Part shown: positions 1-5,376 of the stretch, one piece after another
How positions within the stretch are numbered: position 1 is the stretch's first letter
Layout: every line of letters begins with the position of its first letter
DNA from: a bacterium
GTDB taxonomy: Bacteria > Cyanobacteriota > Sericytochromatia > S15B-MN24 > VGJW01
Length of the DNA stretch: 5,376 bases
Assembly: GCA_021790035.1 (NCBI GenBank)
Contig: JAJYIO010000225.1
Location: 1 to 5,376 of the forward strand
Direction: 5' to 3'
Notes under the pieces: model-generated
What the model saw: the letters and a program-made list of their open reading frames with translations, nothing else
Told to the model about the DNA's origin: nothing
The model's database searches: none
Made by a program: the position numbers and the translations under genes

Positions 1-323
1 ACGCTCCGACGGGGACCGCCATCAAGACGGCCGAGATGATGCTGACGGCCCGCGATGCCTTCGGCACCAGCAACGTCGCGGATCGCGAGATGCTTTCGGG
101 AGCCCGGGGCGCCAATTTCGACGAGACCGGACTGCGCATCCACGCCATCCGGCTACCGGGCCTGGTCGCCCACCAGGAGGTGATCTTCGGCGGCTTGGGG
201 CAAACTCTCACGATCCGGCACGACTCGCTGTCCCGCGAGAGCTTCATGCCAGGTGTCCTCCTGGCCGTCCGCAAGGTTCTCGACCTCAAGGGCCTGGTCT
301 ACGGGCTCGAGAAGCTCGTGTAG
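1..323 (+). CDS. dapB: 4-hydroxy-tetrahydrodipicolinate reductase, C-terminal part (5' end outside window)
   Basis: This is the last 106 codons of DapB, the cytoplasmic NAD(P)H-dependent enzyme that reduces the DapA product to tetrahydrodipicolinate in the diaminopimelate/lysine pathway. The readable frame opens with APTGTAIKTAE, matching the family's substrate-binding motif DAPSGTA. It continues with the conserved C-terminal block RLPGLVAHQEVIFG, a GQTLTIRHDS strand, and FMPGVLLAVRKV, and ends in LVYGLEKLV. E. coli DapB is 273 residues, so about 60% of the protein, including the N-terminal Rossmann nucleotide-binding region, lies upstream of the window. The HQEVIFG and YGLEK wording resembles cyanobacterial and Gram-positive DapB more than the E. 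coli form (GEHTAMF). The asd gene that follows on the same strand supports the assignment. The stop is TAG at 321-323. Confidence 0.95.
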   Translation, partial: APTGTAIKTAEMMLTARDAFGTSNVADREMLSGARGANFDETGLRIHAIRLPGLVAHQEVIFGGLGQTLTIRHDSLSRESFMPGVLLAVRKVLDLKGLVYGLEKLV

Positions 324-457
324 AACGATTCCCCGGGGGATCCGGCGGGGCGCCGAACGAGGCCCGCTCGATCGTGTCAGCGCTTGCGGGCGCATCCGTC
401 TGCCGATCTGCGCTATCTTGGTCATGCCGGCACTTCGCCCGACGGGAGGCTTCATCT
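324..457 (+). other. dapB-asd spacer, no convincing promoter or terminator
   Basis: This 134-base gap holds no supported gene. A perfect all-GC 5-bp hairpin sits at 343-355 (CGGCG, loop GGG, CGCCG), but no T-run follows, so it is not a canonical terminator. A TATCTT hexamer at 414-419 could be a -10 box for asd, but the only good -35-like hexamer (TTGCGG, 384-389) is 24 bases away, which is too far. The asd ribosome binding site GGGAGG lies at 444-449. The length suggests either an internal promoter or simple read-through from dapB, and the sequence does not decide between them. Confidence 0.4.
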
Positions 458-1489
458 ATGGGTGGTTACAACGTCGCGATCCTGGGCGCCACGGGCATGG
501 TGGGCCTCGAGATGCTGCGCACGGTGAAGAAGAGGGGATTCCCCGCCGCCTCGCTCAAGCTCCTGGCCTCGAGCCGCACGGCGGGCAAGGTCCTGAGCTT
601 CGAGGGCACCGAGTATCCGGTCGCGCTCGCCGACCCCGCTGCCTTCGCTGGGATCGACATCGTCCTGTCGTCCGCGGGCGAGGCCGTGTCGCGAGAGCTG
701 GCTCCAGAAGCCGTCCGGCGGGGCGCCGTGGTCGTCGACAACACGGCCGAGTTCAGGATGGATCCCGACGTTCCCCTGGTCATCCCCGAGATCAACGCCC
801 ACGCGTGTCGAGGGCACCACGGCATCATCGCCAATCCGAACTGCTCGACGGCGATCGTGTTGATGGCCCTCGCTCCGCTGCGCGACGTGGCAACGATTCG
901 ACGTGTGGTCGTCTCCACCTACCAGTCGGTCTCGGGGGCTGGCAAGGAGGCGGTCGACGAGCTCGATCGCCAGACCGAGGCGAGCTTCCACGGCGAGGTG
1001 GTGCCGCCCGGCGTCTTCAAGAAGCCCATCGCCTTCAACGTCATTCCGGCGATCGGCAGCTTCCGCGAGGACGGCTACACGTCCGAGGAGGTCAAGATGA
1101 CGTTCGAGTCGCGCAAGATCCTCGAGTTGCCGGAGCTCGCCGTCTCCTGCACGTGCGTGCGCGTGCCCGTGCGCATCGGCCACTCGGCCGCCGTCAACGT
1201 CGAGTTCGATCGCCCCGTCTCGCCCCAGGAGGTTCGAGAGCGCCTGGCGCGATCGCAAGGCATACGGGTGGTTGACGATCCGGCTACCCACCTCTATCCG
1301 CTGCCCGTCGACGCCGCGGGGGAGGACGACGTGCTGGTCGGCCGGATCCGCTCCGACCTCTCCCACCCCTGCGGCCTCAACCTGTGGGTCGCGGGCGACA
1401 ACCTGCTGAAGGGCGCCGCGCTGAACGCAGTCCAGATCGCCGAGTGCATGGTCAAGGATGGCCTCGTCGCGAGGTCCAAGGTCTCCTGA
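458..1489 (+). CDS. asd: aspartate-semialdehyde dehydrogenase
   Basis: Asd catalyses NADPH-dependent reductive dephosphorylation of aspartyl-4-phosphate to aspartate semialdehyde, the branch point to lysine/diaminopimelate, threonine and methionine. It acts in the cytoplasm. The 343-residue product has the usual family length. The NADP-binding loop GATGMVG is at residues 10-16, followed by the phosphate-contacting SSRTAGK (38-44). The active-site motif NPNCST is at 126-131, with the catalytic Cys129. SGAGKEAVDEL (159-169) and the catalytic His242 in VPVRIGHS follow, and the C-terminal GDNLLKGAALNAVQ block is at 313-326. The ATG at 458 is chosen because GGGAGG (444-449) lies 8 bases upstream and the Rossmann strand begins immediately after it; the frame is open further upstream but that part has no homology-like content. 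The last codons overlap the start region of the next gene, which suggests co-transcription. No key residue is missing. Confidence 0.97.
   Translation: MGGYNVAILGATGMVGLEMLRTVKKRGFPAASLKLLASSRTAGKVLSFEGTEYPVALADPAAFAGIDIVLSSAGEAVSRELAPEAVRRGAVVVDNTAEFRMDPDVPLVIPEINAHACRGHHGIIANPNCSTAIVLMALAPLRDVATIRRVVVSTYQSVSGAGKEAVDELDRQTEASFHGEVVPPGVFKKPIAFNVIPAIGSFREDGYTSEEVKMTFESRKILELPELAVSCTCVRVPVRIGHSAAVNVEFDRPVSPQEVRERLARSQGIRVVDDPATHLYPLPVDAAGEDDVLVGRIRSDLSHPCGLNLWVAGDNLLKGAALNAVQIAECMVKDGLVARSKVS
1249..1256. repeat. HIP1-like octamer GCGATCGC (copy 1)
   Basis: An exact GCGATCGC palindrome lies inside asd. This octamer is the highly iterated palindrome HIP1 of many cyanobacterial genomes. A second copy occurs in dapA, and the inner hexamer CGATCG is frequent across the window. 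In a GC-rich genome single copies can also arise by chance, so this is only a weak taxonomic hint. Confidence 0.5.
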
Positions 1490-3234
1490 AACCGGCCGAC
1501 TCGACCCGGGCCGACCGGGTACCGGCTCGCACAGCGCGGGCGGCCACGGAAGGCCCGGGGATTCTCGACCGCCCGCGAGCGTCCATCGAGGGCCGCGGGA
1601 CCATCTACACGCCGCTTGAGCTGGTCGACCGCGTCCTGGCCGAGGCCTGGCGGCTGGTTGCCCCCGGGCCCCAGATCACGGTCTGCGATCCCTCGTGCGG
1701 CGACGGGAGCTTCCTGGAGGGCGCACGCCGGGCGCTGGCGGGCGTGGGTGTGCAGGATCCCGATCGCCAGCTTTTCGGCGTCGATCGCGATCCCGCGGCC
1801 GTGGCCATGGCTCGCTCGCGTCTCCCCGGGGCCCGGCTCGTCAACGCAGAAGCCCTGGTCGGGTTCGACTGGGAAGCCTTCGCGCCGGGCGGATTCGATC
1901 TGGTCGTCGGCAATCCGCCCTTCGTGCGTATCTTGCACCTGCGCCGCCACGATCCGGACCTGGCAGAGGCGCTGACGAGGCGAGGGTCGCCTTATGCGTC
2001 GGCATCCGGCAGCTTCGACCTGTACGGGCCCTTCCTCGAGCTGGCGTGGCGCCTGGCTCGCCGGGCGGTCGCCTTCGTGGTGCCCCACCGATTCTTCGTC
2101 ACGGAGTACGGGAGAGAGCTACGCGCCCGCTTTGGCAGCCACGTGGCATCGATCCTGGATCTCGGTGACAGCCAGCCCTTCTCGGGGGCCCTCACCTACC
2201 CCTCGGTCGTGGTGCTCGAGAAGTGCGTGCGCCGGACCTTCGCCTTCGAACGTGCCCGGGCCGGAGGACTCGCCGACGACCGGCGCGCCGAACTCCCCAT
2301 CTCCCAGCTCGCACCCGACGCCTGGATCCCTCTGCTGCCGCCAGAAATGCGAATCATCGCCAAGCTCGAGGAGGGAGCGGTGCCGCTCTTCGGTCAGTCC
2401 GCCTCACCGGCCCAGAAGCTGTTCGTCGGCCTGCAAACACCCTCCAACGCGGTCTACCGCCTGAAGGTAGTGGCGGAGCGCGGCGAGCGACTGCTGGTGA
2501 CCAGCCGGGCCGAGCTGGAGCCCTTCGAGATCGAGACCTCCGTCACCCGGGCTTTCCTGATGGGGGCGGATATCCGGGCCTTTGCCGTTCGTGACCGTGG
2601 CCAGCGGGTCATCTTCCCGTACGAGACCAACGAACGGAGTCCGGGACCGGGCCAGCCTTGTGCCGGGTCGGTCAGCGCCCTCGACCTTCGTTCGTGCGCC
2701 CCGCTGGCCGCGGCCTACCTGGATCGCCACCGTCTCGAGTTCACGGGCGGAAAGCTGCTCGGAACCTATCGCTATCCGAAGAACCTCGCCGCGTTCGAAC
2801 AGCCCAAGCTCCTGGTCGGCGGTGTGGCCTCCCGCGGGCGATATGCCTACGACGAAGCGGGTCGCTACTACGTGGCGGGGGGGGGCGACGGCGGCTACAG
2901 CCTGGTTCCGGGGCCCGGGATCGATCCCTGGGCCCTGCTGTCCGTGCTCGCGAGCAGCCCGCTCGATTTCTATCTGCAGCGGCACAGCGCGCTGTTCAGC
3001 GGGCAATGCTACTCCTACGGCCGGCGCTTCCTGCATCGACTGCCGGTGCGTCACGAGGTTCTCTCCCGGGAGCTGGCCGAGATCGGACAGGCGCTGGCCG
3101 GGTCTGGCCCGGCTCGCGCCCGCATTCTGGAACGCGAACTCGATGCAACCGTCGCGGCCTCGTACGGCCTTACCAGCGCCGACCTGGCCATCATCGCGGC
3201 CCGGGTGCCCGAGCGCTTCCCCGCGAGTCGATGA
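1444..3234 (+). CDS. TaqI/Eco57I-like N6-adenine DNA methyltransferase, no restriction partner visible
   Basis: This is a predicted S-adenosylmethionine-dependent DNA methyltransferase modifying an adenine N6 in a target that cannot be read from the sequence. Residues are counted from the GTG at 1444 (596 aa). The N-terminal RGTIYTPLELVD (51-62) is the motif-X/YTP signature. Motif I, DPSCGDGSFL, is at 82-91, and the acidic motif II region FGVDRDP is at 111-117. The catalytic motif IV NPPF is at 157-160. The order X-I-II-IV is that of gamma-class enzymes. The second half resembles the TaqI-type specificity domain: MGADIRAF (about 372-381), VIFPYE (389-394), GTYRYPKN, then a RYAYDEAGRYYVAGG strand pair, and near the end SPLDFYL (505-511) and LHRLPVR (530-536). 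No PD-ExK nuclease domain precedes the YTP motif, so this is a methylase only. The start is uncertain: no ATG exists near the beginning. GTG 1444 overlaps asd by 46 bases; alternatives are GTG 1384, or a CTG at 1486 overlapping the asd TGA, preceded by GAGG at 1471-1474. Its position among lysine genes is unusual. Confidence 0.85.
   Translation: MHGQGWPRREVQGLLKPADSTRADRVPARTARAATEGPGILDRPRASIEGRGTIYTPLELVDRVLAEAWRLVAPGPQITVCDPSCGDGSFLEGARRALAGVGVQDPDRQLFGVDRDPAAVAMARSRLPGARLVNAEALVGFDWEAFAPGGFDLVVGNPPFVRILHLRRHDPDLAEALTRRGSPYASASGSFDLYGPFLELAWRLARRAVAFVVPHRFFVTEYGRELRARFGSHVASILDLGDSQPFSGALTYPSVVVLEKCVRRTFAFERARAGGLADDRRAELPISQLAPDAWIPLLPPEMRIIAKLEEGAVPLFGQSASPAQKLFVGLQTPSNAVYRLKVVAERGERLLVTSRAELEPFEIETSVTRAFLMGADIRAFAVRDRGQRVIFPYETNERSPGPGQPCAGSVSALDLRSCAPLAAAYLDRHRLEFTGGKLLGTYRYPKNLAAFEQPKLLVGGVASRGRYAYDEAGRYYVAGGGDGGYSLVPGPGIDPWALLSVLASSPLDFYLQRHSALFSGQCYSYGRRFLHRLPVRHEVLSRELAEIGQALAGSGPARARILERELDATVAASYGLTSADLAIIAARVPERFPASR
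2877..2885 (+). repeat. nine-G homopolymer inside the methyltransferase gene
   Basis: A run of nine G spans codons 478-481 (counted from GTG 1444), encoding Ala-Gly-Gly-Gly in the presumed target-recognition domain. The gene is in frame as given. Loss of one G would redirect reading into a frame open to 3466, and gain of one G into a frame open to 3287. Either would replace the last ~115 residues with unrelated sequence. Runs of this length are known slippage sites in phase-variable methylases of other bacteria; here that role is inference. It is also a place where assembly errors occur. Confidence 0.8.
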
Positions 3235-3253
3235 CGACTCTTGCCCCTTTTTT
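3225..3253 (+). terminator. possible intrinsic terminator or attenuator built on the methyltransferase stop codon
   Basis: A perfect 6-bp stem GAGTCG (3225-3230) / CGACTC (3235-3240) closes an ATGA loop that contains the TGA stop of the methyltransferase. It is followed by TTGCCCC and then six T at 3248-3253. The stem is short and the T-run starts 7 bases after it, so this is a sub-optimal terminator. A ribosome on the stop codon would cover the stem, so the hairpin could form only when translation of the upstream gene is low. That coupling is inference. Confidence 0.4.
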
Positions 3254-3281
3254 CCCAGCGCACCAGGCTCTCGCCATCCCA

Positions 3282-3301
3282 CCTTGAGGCCGCGGCCAAG
3301 G
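3282..3301. repeat. 20-base inverted repeat upstream of dapA
   Basis: CCTTG at 3282-3286 is mirrored by CAAGG at 3297-3301, around a core containing the perfect palindrome GGCCGCGGCC (3288-3297). It lies 16 bases upstream of the -35 of the proposed dapA promoter. No T-run follows, so it does not look like a terminator; it could be an operator or have no function. Confidence 0.35.
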
Positions 3302-3316
3302 TTCACCAATGCTGCC

Positions 3317-3345
3317 TTGCCGGCTCGAGGCCTGCGTGGGAAAAT
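3317..3345 (+). promoter_or_regulatory. candidate sigma-70 promoter for dapA-rnj
   Basis: A -35-like TTGCCG (3317-3322, four of six matches to TTGACA) is separated by 17 bases from a -10-like GAAAAT (3340-3345, four of six matches to TATAAT, including the important A2 and T6). Transcription would start near 3352, giving a leader of about 50 bases before the dapA ATG. The position downstream of the terminator-like hairpin fits separate expression of dapA and rnj. Short-hexamer matching alone is weak evidence. Confidence 0.35.
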
Positions 3346-3388
3346 GACGCCGGCCGCGTGCTTCGACCTAGCGGGCTCTCAACATTTC

Positions 3389-3395
3389 GGAGGAG
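3389..3395 (+). promoter_or_regulatory. strong dapA ribosome binding site
   Basis: GGAGGAG is a near-perfect complement to the 16S rRNA 3' end and ends 6 bases before the ATG at 3402. It decides the start: the in-frame TTG at 3396 directly abuts the site and is too close to be used. Confidence 0.85.
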
Positions 3396-3401
3396 TTGCA
3401 G

Positions 3402-4379
3402 ATGCTGAAACCAGGCCGCCTCCTGACCGCCATGGTGACGCCCTTCGACCAAGAAGGGTGCGTTGATGTGCCCAAGGTCGGCGAACTGGCGCGGCATCTC
3501 CTCTCGGTCGGTTCGGATGGCCTGGTCGTGTGCGGCACCACCGGAGAGTCGCCCACCCTCACCCACGACGAGAAGCTCCAGATGTTCAAGGCGGTGATCG
3601 CCGCTGTGGGGGGAGCCCACGTGGTGGCTGGCACTGGCAGCAACGACACGCGCGCCACGATCGCACTGTCCGAGGAGGCCGAGGAGCTCGGGGCCGGAGC
3701 CTTGCTGGCGATCGCCCCCTATTACAACAAGCCCGATCAAGAAGGCCTCTTCCAGCACTTCAAGGCGGTCGCGATCCATACGCACCTGCCCGTCATCCTG
3801 TACAACCATCCCCCGCGCACGGGAGTGTCGATCTCGGCCCAGACCCTTTCTCGCCTCGTCGAGTGCTGCCCGAACATCGTGGGGCTCAAGGACTCGAGCG
3901 GGAGCCTGGATGTGTGTTCGGAGTTCCGCTCGGTGACCAAGCCGGGGTTCCTGCTATACAGTGGCAACGACTCGCTGACGCTGCCCGTCATGGCGATCGG
4001 CGGACACGGCGCCATCAGCGTGGCCTCGCACGTCGCCGGCCCCGAGCTCAAGGAGATGATCAACCTCGCAGCCGAGAACCGCTTCGATCGTGCTCGCGAG
4101 ATACACTTCAAGCTCTGGGACCTGATGAACGTCCTCTTTTCCACCCCGAGCCCGGCTCCGATCAAGGCCGCGCTCATGCATTACGGCTGGAAGACGGGCT
4201 CGGTCAGGTTGCCTCTGGTCGACATGCCGCCCGTCCCCCGGGCCAAGCTCGTCGAGATTCTCGAGCGGACGCTCGGCACGCCCGAGCAGCGTGCCCAGGA
4301 GGACATCGGGCGCCGCACGATCGTCGAGGAACCCACTCCCGCTGATCTCGAGGCCCGGTCGCGGCCGGCCGGGGTCTAG
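3402..4379 (+). CDS. dapA: 4-hydroxy-tetrahydrodipicolinate synthase
   Basis: DapA condenses pyruvate with aspartate semialdehyde, the first committed step to diaminopimelate and lysine, as a cytoplasmic (beta/alpha)8 barrel enzyme, usually a tetramer. Residues seen: GTTGES at 45-50, with Thr46/Thr47; PYYNKP at 106-111, with Tyr108, the residue given across subunits to the catalytic triad; YNHPPRTG at 134-141, with catalytic Tyr134 and carboxylate-binding Arg139; and VGLKDSSG at 160-167, with the Schiff-base Lys163. All align with the E. coli residues Thr44/45, Tyr107, Tyr133, Arg138 and Lys161. Of the E. coli lysine-binding residues, His53, Asn80 and Tyr106 are matched (His55, Asn81, Tyr107), but His56 is Lys58 and Glu84 is Ala85. 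At 325 residues it is about 30 longer than usual, owing to a charged tail after residue 295. Related aldolases (N-acetylneuraminate lyase family) are the alternative; the dap gene context favours DapA. Confidence 0.96.
   Translation: MLKPGRLLTAMVTPFDQEGCVDVPKVGELARHLLSVGSDGLVVCGTTGESPTLTHDEKLQMFKAVIAAVGGAHVVAGTGSNDTRATIALSEEAEELGAGALLAIAPYYNKPDQEGLFQHFKAVAIHTHLPVILYNHPPRTGVSISAQTLSRLVECCPNIVGLKDSSGSLDVCSEFRSVTKPGFLLYSGNDSLTLPVMAIGGHGAISVASHVAGPELKEMINLAAENRFDRAREIHFKLWDLMNVLFSTPSPAPIKAALMHYGWKTGSVRLPLVDMPPVPRAKLVEILERTLGTPEQRAQEDIGRRTIVEEPTPADLEARSRPAGV
3708..3715. repeat. HIP1-like octamer GCGATCGC (copy 2)
   Basis: The second exact GCGATCGC in the window lies within dapA. It is flanked by G and C to give the ten-base palindrome GGCGATCGCC, a common extended form of HIP1 in cyanobacteria. 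It falls in codons for Leu-Ala-Ile-Ala, so amino-acid sequence plus codon bias could explain it. Confidence 0.5.
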
Positions 4380-4411
4380 AGCGACATTCGGTCGAGTTGT
4401 TCAGAGGCTTG

Positions 4412-5376
4412 ATGACAGAACCCCGGAAAATCCGCGTTATTCCCCTGGGTGGCCTCGGCGAGATCGGGAAGAACGCCTGGGTCGTCGAGAGCGAGCACGA
4501 TCTCATTCTCCTCGATTGCGGTTTCGCGTTCCCGAGCGAGGAGATGTACGGGGTCGACCTGGTCTTGCCCAACTTCCAGTACGTGATCGAGCGAGCCGAC
4601 AAGCTCCGAGGGATCTTCGTGTCGCATGGGCACGAGGACCACATCGGCGGGCTGCCCTTCCTGTTCCGGGACCTGTCCCGGCTCGACGTCCCGGTCTACG
4701 GGACCCCGTTCACGCTGGCGCTGGCCGAGCGCAAGCTGAACGAGGTCTCGTCGTTGCGCGGCAAGATTCCGCTCGTCGCCGTCCAGCCGCGAGAACGCGT
4801 CAAGGTGGGCCAGAGCTTCGAGATCGAGTTCATTCGAGTCTGCCACTCGATCGCCGACGCCGTGGGATTCGCCATCTCCACCGAGGCCGGCGCCATCATC
4901 TACTCGGGCGATTTCAAGATGGACCAGACCCCGATGGACGGCCATCGTTTCGACTTCTATCGCTTTTCGGCCCTCGGCGAGCAGGGGGTGCTCCTGCTCC
5001 TCTCGGACTCCACCAACGCCGAACGGGAGGGCATGACGCCGTCGGAGCGAGCCGTCGGGGAGGGCCTCGACGTGGCGTTCCACCGGGCTCAAGGCCGCAT
5101 CATCGTCTCGACGTTTTCGTCCAACGTCCACCGGATCCAGCAAGTCATCAACACCGCTCTCAATCACGGCCGCAAGGTGACGATCGCCGGCCGGAGCATG
5201 CAGCAGGTGAGTGATCAGGCGTACAAGCTCGGCTACCTGCAGTACCCCGAGGGTGCGGTCGTGCGGGCCGAGGAAATCAACCAGTTGCCAGATCGACAAG
5301 TTTGTATCGTGACAACTGGAAGCCAGGGTGAGCCGATGAGCGGCCTCAGTCGCATCGTCCACGGTGACCACAAACA
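4412..5376 (+). CDS. rnj: ribonuclease J, N-terminal part (3' end outside window)
   Basis: RNase J is a metallo-beta-lactamase/beta-CASP ribonuclease with 5'-3' exonuclease and endonuclease activity in mRNA decay and rRNA maturation. The first 321 residues are present, of about 550-560 usual for the family. IRVIPLGGLGEIGKN (7-21) is the typical opening. The zinc-binding SHGHEDHIGGLP (71-82) supplies His72, His74, Asp76 and His77, with further ligands His145 (VCHSIADA) and Asp167 (YSGDFKMD). The beta-CASP domain begins with LLSDSTNAEREG (196-207), followed by TFSSNVHRIQQ (234-244), AGRSM, and TTGSQGEPMS (301-310). The ATG at 4412 is preceded by AGAGG (4403-4407) with a short 4-base gap. Only 32 bases separate it from the dapA stop, so the two are probably co-transcribed. 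The frame is open to the window edge. No B. subtilis-type J1/J2 distinction can be made from this part. Confidence 0.95.
   Translation, partial: MTEPRKIRVIPLGGLGEIGKNAWVVESEHDLILLDCGFAFPSEEMYGVDLVLPNFQYVIERADKLRGIFVSHGHEDHIGGLPFLFRDLSRLDVPVYGTPFTLALAERKLNEVSSLRGKIPLVAVQPRERVKVGQSFEIEFIRVCHSIADAVGFAISTEAGAIIYSGDFKMDQTPMDGHRFDFYRFSALGEQGVLLLLSDSTNAEREGMTPSERAVGEGLDVAFHRAQGRIIVSTFSSNVHRIQQVINTALNHGRKVTIAGRSMQQVSDQAYKLGYLQYPEGAVVRAEEINQLPDRQVCIVTTGSQGEPMSGLSRIVHGDHK

Noticed and set aside
328..341. Near-palindrome ATTCCCCGGGGGAT after dapB as an operator
   Set aside because: It is an imperfect GC-run palindrome with one extra G, likely by chance in this composition, and occurs only once in the window.
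343..355. All-GC hairpin after dapB as a terminator
   Set aside because: The stem is only 5 bp with a 3-base loop and no T-run follows.
384..419. TTGCGG and TATCTT as an asd promoter
   Set aside because: The spacing is 24 bases, well beyond the 16-18 expected for sigma-70, and no better -35 lies at the right distance from TATCTT.
452..1366. Long open frame on the minus strand opposite asd
   Set aside because: It is an antisense shadow of a strongly supported asd gene in a GC-rich genome; its translation is Arg/Gly/Asp/His-rich and shows no recognisable motif.
1444..3234. Methyltransferase as a complete type IIG restriction-modification protein
   Set aside because: Fused Eco57I-type enzymes carry a nuclease domain before the YTP motif and are near 1000 residues; here fewer than 75 residues precede it, even from the earliest start, and they show no nuclease motif.
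2404..3309. Long open frame on the minus strand opposite the methyltransferase
   Set aside because: It is antisense to motif-bearing coding sequence and low in recognisable protein features; GC-rich DNA routinely leaves such frames open.
3235..3401. Lysine riboswitch (L box) ahead of dapA
   Set aside because: The gap is only 167 bases, partly taken up by a hairpin and promoter candidate, and I see none of the multi-helix conserved core of the L box.
4376..5371. Minus-strand open frame of about 330 codons opposite rnj
   Set aside because: The plus strand carries all RNase J zinc-binding motifs in order; the antisense frame is a by-product of codon bias.

Overview
The window is GC-rich (roughly two-thirds G+C by eye) and bacterial. 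It is packed with genes on the + strand only. Four of the five genes are housekeeping genes: the 3' end of dapB, complete asd, complete dapA and the 5' part of rnj (RNase J). The order asd-dapA-rnj is known from cyanobacteria (for example the adjacent slr0549-slr0550-slr0551 of Synechocystis 6803). The DapB tail also looks cyanobacterial in style (a conserved block around GLVAHQEVIFG and a C-terminal LVYGLEK). The palindrome CGATCG is strongly over-represented, and two copies are extended to GCGATCGC, the cyanobacterial HIP1 octamer. A GC-rich bacterium related to Cyanobacteria, such as a non-photosynthetic sister lineage, is therefore my best guess. This is inference and is not proven by the sequence.

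Layout: dapB ends at 323. A 134-base spacer follows, then asd (458-1489). A DNA adenine methyltransferase of the TaqI/Eco57I-like gamma class starts inside or at the end of asd and ends at 3234. A 167-base spacer then holds a terminator-like hairpin built around the methyltransferase stop codon, a small inverted repeat, a plausible sigma-70 promoter and a strong ribosome binding site. dapA (3402-4379) follows, and after 32 bases rnj begins at 4412 and runs off the window.

Asd makes aspartate semialdehyde, DapA condenses it with pyruvate, and DapB reduces the product, so these three cover the entry and first two steps of the diaminopimelate/lysine branch that feeds peptidoglycan. RNase J is a 5'-3' exo/endoribonuclease with no direct metabolic tie; its place here is a conserved linkage.

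The unexpected element is the solitary methyltransferase inserted between asd and dapA. It has no restriction gene beside it, shares the asd transcript, and carries a nine-G run in its target-recognition region that could make it phase-variable. I see no RNA genes, insertion sequences or CRISPR arrays. I found no clearly undescribed multi-gene system; the methyltransferase and its boundary with dapA are the parts most worth following up.
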